Source: Bacteroidota bacterium (GTDB taxonomy: Bacteria > Bacteroidota > Bacteroidia > Chitinophagales > Chitinophagaceae). Taken from it: a DNA stretch of 64,000 nt. The stretch is taken from contig JAFDXJ010000003.1 of NCBI GenBank assembly GCA_018268015.1, positions 80,710 to 144,709 of the forward strand, in the 5' to 3' direction. How positions within the stretch are numbered: position 1 is the first letter of the stretch; each line of letters begins with the position of its first letter. The position numbers were made by a program, and so were the translations under genes. Under the pieces are notes generated by a model, which saw only the letters and a program-made list of their open reading frames with translations, did not search any database and was not told the DNA's origin. This document shows positions 56,556 through 63,954 of this stretch, one piece after another.

Positions 56556-58910
56556 ATGAAAATATCTTTTCTATTGATATTTATTTTCACCGTATGCTGT
56601 TCTTTTGCACAAAAAAGGCAAACTATCAATGGATATGTAAAAGATTCTTTGAATGGTGAGACACTTAGGGGGGCAACGATTTCCGCCCCCGGCCTGAATA
56701 GCCCCATCCAGACCAATAATTATGGATTTTTTTCTCTCACCTTACCGGAAAACATAAACCATATCCATGTTTCATATATCGGTTATGAAACAAAAACGAT
56801 TCATATAGATTCTTTAGAAGATCGAGCTTTCACTATTTACCTAAATCCGGTTTCATTTAATCTTCAGCAGGTAATTATCTCGGCAAAAAAAAGAGAAAAT
56901 AATGTTCAAACTTCTCAGATGGGAAAAATAGATTTAAGCATTGCAGAGATAAAAGCCATACCATCATTCCTGGGGGAAACAGATGTCTTAAAAACGCTTC
57001 AATTACTACCCGGCGTTCGTAATGCAGGTGAAGGGAATTCCGGGTTTTATGTCCGAGGTGGAGGGCCGGATCAGAATTTGGTTTTATTGGATGATGCCGT
57101 TGTGTATAATACGGGTCATCTGTTTGGTTTTTTCTCTGTTTTTAATGCGGATGCTGTCAAATCAGTCAGCCTTATTAAAGGCGGATTCCCGGCGCAATAT
57201 GGCGGAAGGTTATCTAGTGTACTTGATATCATTATGAAAGATGGGAATATGCATAAAACACAAGTAGATGCAGGGATTGGCTTGATTGCCTCTCGGTTTT
57301 CCATACAAGGTCCTTTGATAAAAAATAAGGCATCCTATATGATTTCTGCAAGGCGCACATATATTGATGCAATTTCAAAATCTATTTTAGGAAAGAGTAA
57401 TAATTATTATGGTTCCGGTTATTATTTCTATGATGTGAATTTAAAAGCCAATTACCAGTTTTCAACCAATGACCGGCTATTCCTCAGCGGGTACTTTGGA
57501 AGGGATCAGTTTGATTTTAATAATGCCAGGCGGTCTTTTACAACAGATATACCCTGGGGTAATAGCACCGCTACGTTAAGATGGAATCATGTATTTAGTA
57601 AAAAGTTGTTTGCCAATACTTCCCTTATTTATAATGACTATCGCTTTGATTTCAATGGCGCTCAAAATAATTTTTTGATCAATATCTCTTCCGGCATCAA
57701 AGACTTCAATGCCAAAACGGATTTTGATTTTTATCCTGCTATTTCACATCATTTAAAAATGGGGGCTCAATATACCTATCATACTTTTTTACCCAGCCTT
57801 GTTAGTGGGAGCCAGGATACAACTATATTCCAGCCATTGAATGTTCAAAAAAAATATGCAGGAGAGTGGGCCGTATATTTACAGGACGACTGGGCCATAT
57901 CGAAAGACATGCAAATGAATTATGGTTTACGTTATAGTCGCTTCACACAACTGGGACCTTATGTGGCTTATACGCATGATATATATGGAAACCCTATTGA
58001 TAGTACTGTTTATCTTTCGGCTCAGCCCATAAAATCGTATGGTGGCTTTGAACCTAGGATCACCTGGAGAATAGATATAGATTCCATGAGTTCTATTAAG
58101 GCATCCGTATCTCATAATTTGCAGTACATACATTTGGTTAGCAATGCCGGAACTACTTTACCTACAGATATCTGGGTGCCAAGTACATACCGGGTGAAGC
58201 CACAAAAATCATGGCAATATGCGCTTGGATATTTTCGGAATTTTCAAAATAATACTTTCGAAACATCCCTGGAATTATATTATAAGGCTATGGACAATCA
58301 AATAGAATATAGAGAAGGTTATACACCCAATACCTTAAAAGACCCCGAAGAAGATTTTGTGTTTGGAAAAGGATGGAGTTATGGTTCAGAATTATTTATT
58401 CATAAAGTAAAAGGCCGGTTCACCGGATGGATTGGATATACATTGTCATGGACATGGAGAAAGTTTCCGGCATTAAATAATGGGGAGAAATTTTATGGTA
58501 AATATGACCGTCGGCATGATCTTTCCGTAGTTACAACCTATCAACTGAATGATCAATGGACTTTTTCATCTGTATTTGTTTTTGGAACCGGAAATGCGGT
58601 ATCCTTACCGGAACGTTTTTATTTTATTGAAGGTGTTTTAACGCAGGAATATAGTCGTATCAATGCTTACCGCATGCCGCCTTATCACCGTTTGGATCTT
58701 TCGGCTACATATACTCCTATTCAAAAAAAGCCAAGATGGTATAAAGCAAATTGGGTATTTAGTGTCTATAATGTCTATAGCCGGTTAAACCCTTATTTTC
58801 TCTACTTTGACCAGGAAGGGAATGCAGCAAACGGTACATTGACGGTAACTACCAAGCAAGTCTCTTTATTCCCCATCATTCCTTCCGTAACCTGGAATCT
58901 TCATTTTTAA
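56556..58910 (+). CDS. TonB-dependent outer-membrane receptor with carboxypeptidase-like N-terminal domain
   Basis: About 784 residues from ATG 56556 (the in-frame TTG upstream is less likely). A signal peptide ends CSFAQ, then a carboxypeptidase D regulatory-like domain (about 22-100) has NGYVKDSLNGETLRGATIS and SYIGYETKTI. A plug follows with VLKTLQLLPGVRNAGEGNSG and RGGGPDQNLVLLDDAVVYN. The 22-strand barrel ends VTWNLHF, a normal outer-membrane C terminus. No SusD partner is adjacent, so it is probably not a polysaccharide-utilisation pair. The substrate may be a metal chelate or peptide. The neighbouring DUF3347 gene hints at metal, without proof. Confidence 0.9.
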   Translation: MKISFLLIFIFTVCCSFAQKRQTINGYVKDSLNGETLRGATISAPGLNSPIQTNNYGFFSLTLPENINHIHVSYIGYETKTIHIDSLEDRAFTIYLNPVSFNLQQVIISAKKRENNVQTSQMGKIDLSIAEIKAIPSFLGETDVLKTLQLLPGVRNAGEGNSGFYVRGGGPDQNLVLLDDAVVYNTGHLFGFFSVFNADAVKSVSLIKGGFPAQYGGRLSSVLDIIMKDGNMHKTQVDAGIGLIASRFSIQGPLIKNKASYMISARRTYIDAISKSILGKSNNYYGSGYYFYDVNLKANYQFSTNDRLFLSGYFGRDQFDFNNARRSFTTDIPWGNSTATLRWNHVFSKKLFANTSLIYNDYRFDFNGAQNNFLINISSGIKDFNAKTDFDFYPAISHHLKMGAQYTYHTFLPSLVSGSQDTTIFQPLNVQKKYAGEWAVYLQDDWAISKDMQMNYGLRYSRFTQLGPYVAYTHDIYGNPIDSTVYLSAQPIKSYGGFEPRITWRIDIDSMSSIKASVSHNLQYIHLVSNAGTTLPTDIWVPSTYRVKPQKSWQYALGYFRNFQNNTFETSLELYYKAMDNQIEYREGYTPNTLKDPEEDFVFGKGWSYGSELFIHKVKGRFTGWIGYTLSWTWRKFPALNNGEKFYGKYDRRHDLSVVTTYQLNDQWTFSSVFVFGTGNAVSLPERFYFIEGVLTQEYSRINAYRMPPYHRLDLSATYTPIQKKPRWYKANWVFSVYNVYSRLNPYFLYFDQEGNAANGTLTVTTKQVSLFPIIPSVTWNLHF

Positions 58911-59015
58911 AATGATTTTTTGAAGATATTTTTTAGGAATAAAATCTAAATGAATGCAAGTGCTTGTAAAAAGAATTCGGGCATAAATCATGGATCCCCC
59001 AAGCATTCATAAAAC

Positions 59016-60518
59016 TTAATTAATCAGTTTAAATATCCTGCTCCACCGCGGGCCGTCTTTCCAGCTAAACCAGATGAGTGATGCCCGGCCTACGATATTT
59101 GTTTCAGGTACAAAACCCCAGAAACGGCTGTCCTGGCTACGATGGCGATTATCTCCCATCATCCAGTAGTAATTATAAATGGGCGTATAAGTTGATGTTT
59201 CCTTGCCATTAATAAGGAATTTTCCGTTTTGTACGACTAAAGTATTATGTTCATAGGTGGTAATGAGCCGTTCATATTCCGCAATATTTTGCATGGTTAG
59301 GGATATTGCTTTTCCTTTTTGCGGAATTTGTATGGGGCCATAGTTATCTCTGCTCCAGGAAGCGCTCATTTCATTAAATGGAAATACCTGTGTGGACTCC
59401 TGTTGATATGTAGCAATGGTACATTTTACTTTTAATGCGCTCTCTACTTTTTCTTTTTCTACAGGAGTCATATTCATAATGATGCAAGCGCTATCCGGCA
59501 ATATATCCCCTAAACCTTCTGTGGCATTAATGCCCAATTGCTCATTTAATCCATCTACTGTAAAAGTTTTTCCATTGAGTGGAACATTATAATCAATTTG
59601 TGAATTGGGTGAAACATAAGCAGGCTGCCCGTTTACATATAAGATACCTTCTTTTACCTGAATCATATCACCCGGCATACCGGTGCAGCGTTTAATGTAA
59701 TTATCGGTTTTATCCATTGGGTGTACCAATAATGGAAAATCTGCTTTAAGTTTTTCCCGATCTCCATGATACTGCTCACGCAATACATCATAATAAGGAC
59801 GCATTGATCCGTAACCCACCACATTGATGATGGTATCGCCCGCAGGAAAATTAAAAACCACAACATCATTTCTTTTCACTTCATCATATCCGGGTATGCG
59901 TGAATAGGGTAGTTGTATCCACTTCAAATAGGAAGGCGTTGTTGGCATTCCCGGTAAAGTATTGTGTACAAAAGGAAAACTTAAAGGTGTTTGCGGAATG
60001 CGCGGACCATAAGCCATTTTATTGACAAAGAGGAAATCATTTACCATTAATGTTTTCTCCATACTTTCGGTAGGAATGGTATAGGCTTCAAAGATAAAAG
60101 TGCGTATCAGGGTTGCCGCTACTGTTGCAAATACGGCTGCATCAATCCATTCACGGGATGCAGGTTTTTTATATCGCTTAAAAATTTCCCTGCCTCCCCA
60201 TCTTACTTTATCCGAAAAACCGAGATAAGGTAAATATAAAAAAGGCAAAAAAACAGTCAGCGTATGGTCAATTAAATTGACCTTGCCAAAATGCATGACA
60301 AAAATAATGGTGATCCAGATTGTAATAAATTGTCCGGCAATGGGAATGAATTGCAGCCAAAACCAAATCTTCTTAATACCGCATTTTTCAACAATCAACC
60401 AGGTATTATAAAAAGGAATAAAAGCAGCCCATTCCGGCCTGATGCCCGCTTTCTTAAACATACCATATAAACCAATCATCCAGCCAATCACAAAAATGAA
60501 AAACACAATCCAACCCAT
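59016..60518 (-). CDS. lepB: Signal peptidase I
   Basis: About 500 residues from ATG 60516-60518 (MGWIVFFIFV). Three N-terminal hydrophobic segments are followed by YTIPTESMEKTLMVND with the catalytic Ser and YIKRCTGMPGDMIQV with the catalytic Lys. The box E motif YYWMMGDNRHRSQDSRFWG lies near the C terminus. It cleaves signal peptides at the periplasmic face of the inner membrane. The Bacteroidota form is longer than in E. coli because of an insert of about 150 residues between boxes D and E, visible here too. It is 180 bases downstream of dapA. A TATTTTTG motif lies at 60538-60545. Confidence 0.95.
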   Translation of the reverse strand: MGWIVFFIFVIGWMIGLYGMFKKAGIRPEWAAFIPFYNTWLIVEKCGIKKIWFWLQFIPIAGQFITIWITIIFVMHFGKVNLIDHTLTVFLPFLYLPYLGFSDKVRWGGREIFKRYKKPASREWIDAAVFATVAATLIRTFIFEAYTIPTESMEKTLMVNDFLFVNKMAYGPRIPQTPLSFPFVHNTLPGMPTTPSYLKWIQLPYSRIPGYDEVKRNDVVVFNFPAGDTIINVVGYGSMRPYYDVLREQYHGDREKLKADFPLLVHPMDKTDNYIKRCTGMPGDMIQVKEGILYVNGQPAYVSPNSQIDYNVPLNGKTFTVDGLNEQLGINATEGLGDILPDSACIIMNMTPVEKEKVESALKVKCTIATYQQESTQVFPFNEMSASWSRDNYGPIQIPQKGKAISLTMQNIAEYERLITTYEHNTLVVQNGKFLINGKETSTYTPIYNYYWMMGDNRHRSQDSRFWGFVPETNIVGRASLIWFSWKDGPRWSRIFKLIN

Positions 60519-60537
60519 ATTATTTATTATTTGGCAA

Positions 60538-60545
60538 CAAAAATA
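60538..60545 (-). promoter_or_regulatory. Possible -7 element of lepB (TATTTTTG)
   Basis: This is an exact TAnnTTTG match on the minus strand, 19 bases before the chosen ATG. It supports that start over the TTG-like extension that would overlap it. Confidence 0.4.
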
Positions 60546-60698
60546 GGTATTGATCAAAGCAAACAAGGGCTTTGCTCAAAAAGTTTTCTTAAATAGGATG
60601 TAAACAGGCAAGGAAAAATCTGATGCCAGGTGATGCTGCCTTTGTTTTTTTGGTTAAAATAGGATTGATCTATGAAAACAATTTGTCTGGGGACAAAT

Positions 60699-61592
60699 TT
60701 AATATTTCTGTAAAAAACTCTTAACCCTATTATGTAAATTTTCGGAAAGCGGGCTCACTGGAAGGCGCAGAATATTTTTACATAAACCTTTTTCGGACAT
60801 GAATGCTTTTACGCCTGCAGGATTATTTTCGGCAAACATGAGATCATAGGCGGGAATCAAACGGTCATTTAATTTTTTTGCTGCTTCATAATCGTTCTTC
60901 AAGCAATTTCGGATCATGCCTGAAAAATCTTCGGGGAACATATTGGCTGCCACGCTAATAACACCTTGCATGCCGCAAGCCATTTGGGGAAGTGCCAGTG
61001 CATCATCACCACTTACTACCGTAAAAAATCCGGGCTTGTCTTTCAAAATCTGCATGCATTGATTAAAGTCGCCACTGGCTTCTTTAATGCCGGCAATATT
61101 GCCAACTTCCAGTGCTAATTTTAAGGTTGTTTCGGCAAATAAATTTCTACCCGTTCTGCCGGGTACATTATAAAGTACAATCGGTTTGGGTGCATTTTCA
61201 GCCAGTTTTTTATAATGTAAAAATAATCCGTCCTGAGAAGGTTTATTATAATAAGGAACGGCACTTAAAATTGCTGTTGCCTGCTCCAGAGGAAATTCTT
61301 TCAGATCATTTAATACGGAAGCAGTATTGTTTCCTCCAATACCCACAATCACCGGCACCCTTTCTTTGACCTGGTCATAGGTAAATCGGATGAGCTCCAT
61401 CTTTTCCGATCTTGACAGGGTAGGCGTTTCACCGGTTGTACCCAGAACTACCACATAATTTACGCCTCCCAATATTACATGGTCAATGATTTTGGACAGC
61501 GCCTCAAAATCTATTTCTTCATTTTCTTTAAAAGGAGTAATCAAGGCTACCCCGGTACCCTTTAAAAAAGATGTATCTAACCCTTGAGTCAT
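60699..61592 (-). CDS. dapA: 4-hydroxy-tetrahydrodipicolinate synthase
   Basis: About 297 residues from ATG 61590-61592. It has GTGVALITPF at the start, the pyruvate loop VLGTTGETPTLS (GTTGE), VPGRTGRN near residue 135 with the catalytic Tyr segment IVLYNVPG, and the Schiff-base Lys in GIKEASGDF. The enzyme condenses pyruvate and aspartate semialdehyde in the lysine and meso-diaminopimelate pathway. I chose this ATG because it gives the family start; the frame upstream reads into the accA end. It lies 43 bases after accA. Confidence 0.96.
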   Translation of the reverse strand: MTQGLDTSFLKGTGVALITPFKENEEIDFEALSKIIDHVILGGVNYVVVLGTTGETPTLSRSEKMELIRFTYDQVKERVPVIVGIGGNNTASVLNDLKEFPLEQATAILSAVPYYNKPSQDGLFLHYKKLAENAPKPIVLYNVPGRTGRNLFAETTLKLALEVGNIAGIKEASGDFNQCMQILKDKPGFFTVVSGDDALALPQMACGMQGVISVAANMFPEDFSGMIRNCLKNDYEAAKKLNDRLIPAYDLMFAENNPAGVKAFMSEKGLCKNILRLPVSPLSENLHNRVKSFLQKY

Positions 61593-61635
61593 GTTATTTT
61601 TTTTTCGAGTGAATTTTTTGTAAAAAAAGTAATTA

Positions 61636-62616
61636 TTAATCGATGAGTTCATCCCAGAAGCCCATTTTGCCAAATTTTTCAATACGCATATTGATTCGCT
61701 CCTGTGGTGTATAATTGTTCATTTCATGGATTGCCTTCAAAATATATTCTTTTAATAGCCGGGAAGATTCATCGTAATCCCAATGTGCGCCGCCTTCAGG
61801 CTCGGGAACTATTTCATCTACCAGGCCAAAGCTTTTCATATCTTTTGAAGTGAGTTTAAGTTGTTCGGCTGCCACTTCTTTCATCTCCCAGCTTCTCCAT
61901 AAAATGGAACTGCAATTCTCCGGTGAAATCACAGTGTACCAGGTATTTTCCATCATGAGAATTTTATCACCCACACCAATACCCAGGGCGCCTCCGCTTG
62001 CACCCTCGCCAATAATCACACAGATTACCGGTACTTTTAATCGGATCATTTCATAAATATTCCTTGCGATGGCTTCGCCCTGTCCCCGTTCTTCTGCTTC
62101 TGCGCCGGGGAAAGCACCAGGCGTATCAATCAGTGTAACAATAGGTTTATCAAATTTTTCTGCAAGTTTCATCAGCCTTAAGGCCTTTCGATATCCTTCA
62201 GGATTAGCCATCCCAAAATTTCTTTGCTGGCGCATTTTTGTATTGATACCTTTTTGCTGGCCGATAAACATTACTGTTTGTCCATCAAGTTCTGCAAATC
62301 CACCTATCATGGCTTTATCATCTTTCACATTCCTGTCGCCATGCAACTCCAGGAAATTATCGGACATTTTTAATATATATTTTGTGGTATAAGGTCTGTC
62401 CGGATGGCGACTAAGCTGAACACGCTGCCAGGGAGTAAGATGCTCCGTTATTTCTTTTCTTTTTTCCAGGATGGCATCTTCCAATTGCGAGATGGTTTGA
62501 GAATAGTCAATTTTTTGATTTTTCTCAGCCAGTTTTTTTGCCTGGTCAATTTGTTCATACAATTCTTTGATCGGTTTTTCAAAGTCAAGGAATTGTCTAT
62601 TGGGGTAAGTAGGCAT
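61636..62616 (-). CDS. accA: Acetyl-CoA carboxylase carboxyltransferase subunit alpha
   Basis: A 326-residue protein with the AccA start ([14 protein letters not shown]), the [19 protein letters not shown] motif and oxyanion regions [20 protein letters not shown] (quoted as two parts: [13 protein letters not shown] and EAIARN) and [15 protein letters not shown]. With AccD it transfers CO2 from carboxybiotin to acetyl-CoA, the first step of fatty acid synthesis. accD is not in the window. It is the last protein gene on the left side of the tRNA-GIY-YIG array, transcribed away from it. Confidence 0.97.
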   Translation of the reverse strand: MPTYPNRQFLDFEKPIKELYEQIDQAKKLAEKNQKIDYSQTISQLEDAILEKRKEITEHLTPWQRVQLSRHPDRPYTTKYILKMSDNFLELHGDRNVKDDKAMIGGFAELDGQTVMFIGQQKGINTKMRQQRNFGMANPEGYRKALRLMKLAEKFDKPIVTLIDTPGAFPGAEAEERGQGEAIARNIYEMIRLKVPVICVIIGEGASGGALGIGVGDKILMMENTWYTVISPENCSSILWRSWEMKEVAAEQLKLTSKDMKSFGLVDEIVPEPEGGAHWDYDESSRLLKEYILKAIHEMNNYTPQERINMRIEKFGKMGFWDELID

Positions 62617-62671
62617 ATTTTACTATAAGATTTAAGGTAAAAATACATAGAGAAATTTTGGCAAAGAAAGA

Positions 62672-62704
62672 TTTGTTGAAAAAAAGTGTTTCCCCTTATC
62701 TTTG
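62672..62704 (+). promoter_or_regulatory. Promoter of the tRNA-Asp / GIY-YIG array
   Basis: TTTG (62672-62675)-N21-TATCTTTG (62697-62704) is a full Bacteroidota promoter. Transcription would start near 62711, upstream of both the tRNA fragment and the intact tRNA-Asp. Confidence 0.65.
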
Positions 62705-62761
62705 CCGTCCTGAAATCTTTGGAAAGATAAAAAATCTAAAGATTACACTGGGAAAAATAAT

Positions 62762-62780
62762 GGATCGGTAGTTCAGTTGG
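62762..62780 (+). pseudogene. 5' fragment of tRNA-Asp
   Basis: GGATCGGTAGTTCAGTTGG is identical to the first 19 bases of the intact tRNA-Asp (62834-62852). It is cut off in the D-arm by a palindromic repeat (62781-62798). It probably marks the end of an older or duplicated tRNA copy. Confidence 0.8.
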
Positions 62781-62798
62781 TCTCTACGGTAGTAGAGA
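62781..62798. repeat. Palindromic repeat copy 0 (TCTCTAC-GGTA-GTAGAGA)
   Basis: 7-bp perfect arms with a 4-base loop, directly joined to the tRNA 5' fragment and followed by CGGGTT. It belongs to the same family as the palindromes at 63236, 63588, 63619 and 63971. Confidence 0.8.
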
Positions 62799-62833
62799 CG
62801 GGTTGGAAATCAGATGAGGTTCTTAAAAATATT

Positions 62834-62907
62834 GGATCGGTAGTTCAGTTGGTTAGAATGCCGCCCTGTCACGGCGGAGGTCGCGGGTTCGAGTCCCGTC
62901 CGGTCCG
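62834..62907 (+). tRNA. tRNA-Asp (GTC)
   Basis: A complete 74-base cloverleaf. The acceptor GGATCGG / CCGGTCC has one T-G wobble. The anticodon stem CCGCC/GGCGG holds the loop CTGTCAC, with anticodon GTC. The T-arm is GCGGG-TTCGAGT-CCCGT, and the discriminator is G. CCA is not encoded. It is followed at once by a terminator hairpin and a GIY-YIG gene. Confidence 0.97.
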
Positions 62908-62943
62908 CAAAGCCTCACTCAAAGAAGTGGGGCTTTGTCTTTT
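62908..62943 (+). terminator. tRNA-Asp terminator hairpin, unit 1
   Basis: CAAAGCCTCACT / AGTGGGGCTTTG (one U-G wobble) with loop CAAAGA is followed by TCTTTT. The GIY-YIG ATG comes directly after this T-run. Confidence 0.85.
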
Positions 62944-63222
62944 ATGTCCTATTATGTTTACATTATTCAAAGTCAAATAGATGGCACCTTTTACAAAGGT
63001 TCTACTGAAAATCCTTTGAACAGATTGGAACAACATAACCTCGGACACACGTCTTCCACAAAATTAAAACGTCCATGGAATCTTGTTTACATCGAACAAC
63101 TTCCCACAAAAACTGAAATGCTTATCAGGGAGAAAAAACTCAAAAGAGGAAACAAAGACTATTTCCTTAAACTCATCAAAGGAGACAAAAATATACTTGG
63201 GGATTTCATTGAAACGAAATGA
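62944..63222 (+). CDS. GIY-YIG nuclease family protein, copy 1
   Basis: A 92-residue single-domain GIY-YIG protein. YVY (4-6) stands for GIY and YKG (17-19) for YIG. Arg27 is in LNRLEQHN, and the candidate metal-binding Glu63 is in IREKKLKRG. Size and pattern fit the short UvrC-N-like/YhbQ group, nucleases with a possible role in repair or mobility, without a DNA-binding extension. The ATG is six bases after the tRNA-Asp terminator stem, and there is no promoter between them, so expression needs readthrough. The last two bases of the TGA stop already belong to the next tRNA remnant. It is about 90% identical to copies 2 and 3. Confidence 0.88.
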   Translation: MSYYVYIIQSQIDGTFYKGSTENPLNRLEQHNLGHTSSTKLKRPWNLVYIEQLPTKTEMLIREKKLKRGNKDYFLKLIKGDKNILGDFIETK

Positions 63223-63236
63223 ATGCCGCCCTGTCA
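63221..63236 (+). pseudogene. tRNA-Asp anticodon-arm remnant, unit 2
   Basis: GAATGCCGCCCTGTCA equals bases 62856-62871 of the intact tRNA and stops just after the anticodon plus A37. It then runs into a palindrome. The TCCGC of the acceptor end (63254-63258) reappears after it. Confidence 0.8.
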
Positions 63237-63255
63237 TCTCTACGGTCGTAGAGAT
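63236..63255. repeat. Palindromic repeat copy 1 (ATCTCTACG-GT-CGTAGAGAT)
   Basis: Perfect 9-bp arms with a 2-base centre replace the 3' half of the tRNA in unit 2. Confidence 0.85.
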
Positions 63256-63257
63256 CC

Positions 63258-63294
63258 GCAAAGCCTCACTCAAAAAAGTGGGGCTTTGTCATTT
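63258..63294 (+). terminator. Conserved hairpin before GIY-YIG copy 2
   Basis: The same 12-bp stem as after the intact tRNA (CAAAGCCTCACT / AGTGGGGCTTTG), loop CAAAAA, followed by TCATTT and then the ATG. Confidence 0.8.
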
Positions 63295-63570
63295 ATGCCC
63301 TATTATGTTTACATCATTCAAAGCCAAATAGACAGCACCTTTTACAAGGGTTCTACTGAAAATCCTTTGAACAGGTTGGAACAGCATAACCTCGGACACA
63401 CACTTTCTACAAGGTTGAAACGTCCATGGAAACTTGTTTACATCGAACAACTTCCTACCAAAACTGAGATGCTTATCAGGGAGAAAAAACTCAAAAGAGG
63501 GAACAAAGAATATTTTGAGAAACTTATGAAAGGAGACAAAAATATTCTTGATGGTTTTATTAAAAAGTAA
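63295..63570 (+). CDS. GIY-YIG nuclease family protein, copy 2
   Basis: A 91-residue paralogue of copy 1 with the same motif positions (YVY 4-6, YKG 17-19, Arg27, Glu63). It differs at about ten residues from copy 1 and six from copy 3, so no frame-breaking decay has occurred. I take ATG 63295 by comparison with copy 1. An in-frame ATG at 63223, inside the tRNA remnant, would add 24 residues read through the palindrome and hairpin, and is less likely. Expression again must pass the hairpin. The ATG lies 351 bases after that of copy 1. Confidence 0.86.
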   Translation: MPYYVYIIQSQIDSTFYKGSTENPLNRLEQHNLGHTLSTRLKRPWKLVYIEQLPTKTEMLIREKKLKRGNKEYFEKLMKGDKNILDGFIKK

Positions 63571-63572
63571 TT

Positions 63573-63588
63573 GAATGCCGCCCTGTCA
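63573..63588 (+). pseudogene. tRNA-Asp anticodon-arm remnant, unit 3
   Basis: GAATGCCGCCCTGTCA again, two bases after the TAA stop of GIY-YIG copy 2, ending at the same tRNA position as in unit 2. Confidence 0.8.
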
Positions 63589-63636
63589 TCTCTACGGACG
63601 TAGAGACGGGTACGAGCCTCTCTACGGTTGCAGAGA
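63589..63636. repeat. Two palindromic repeats in tandem, unit 3
   Basis: TCTCTACG-GA-CGTAGAGA (63589-63606), then CGGGTACGAGCC (T-arm-like), then TCTCTACGGTTGCAGAGA (63619-63636, imperfect). The spacing makes a 30-base period. Confidence 0.8.
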
Positions 63637-63639
63637 TCC

Positions 63640-63676
63640 GCAAAGCCTCACTCAACGCAGTGGGGCTTTGTCTTTT
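63640..63676 (+). terminator. Conserved hairpin before GIY-YIG copy 3
   Basis: The same stem with loop CAACGC, followed by TCTTTT and the ATG. Only the loop differs between units; the stem is unchanged. Confidence 0.8.
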
Positions 63677-63952
63677 ATGTCCTATTATGTTTACATTATT
63701 CAAAGCCAAATATATGGCACCTTTTACAAAGGTTCTACTGAAAATCCTTTGAACAGGTTGGAACAGCATAACCTCGGACACACGCTTTCTACAAGGTTGA
63801 AACGTCCATGGAAACTTGTTTACATTGAACAACTTCCTACCAAAACTGAAATGCTTATCAGGGAGAAAAAAATCAAAAGAGGAAACAAAGAATATTTTGA
63901 GAAACTCATGAAAGGAGACAAAAATATTCTTGATGATTTTCTTAAAAAGTAA
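63677..63952 (+). CDS. GIY-YIG nuclease family protein, copy 3
   Basis: A 91-residue paralogue with intact YVY (4-6), YKG (17-19), Arg27 and Glu63. It differs from copy 2 at about six residues (for example Asp13 to Tyr and Leu66 to Ile). The start is ATG 63677, matching copies 1 and 2. A longer in-frame reading from 63575 through the remnant and both palindromes is possible but unlikely. The ATG-to-ATG distance from copy 2 is 382 bases, longer than the first interval by about the length of the extra palindrome unit. Confidence 0.86.
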   Translation: MSYYVYIIQSQIYGTFYKGSTENPLNRLEQHNLGHTLSTRLKRPWKLVYIEQLPTKTEMLIREKKIKRGNKEYFEKLMKGDKNILDDFLKK

Positions 63953-63954
63953 TT

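Noticed and set aside
62777..62980. 67-codon open frame reading through the tRNA-Asp gene
   Set aside because: It lies across an intact tRNA and its terminator, and is an artefact of tRNA sequence lacking stops.
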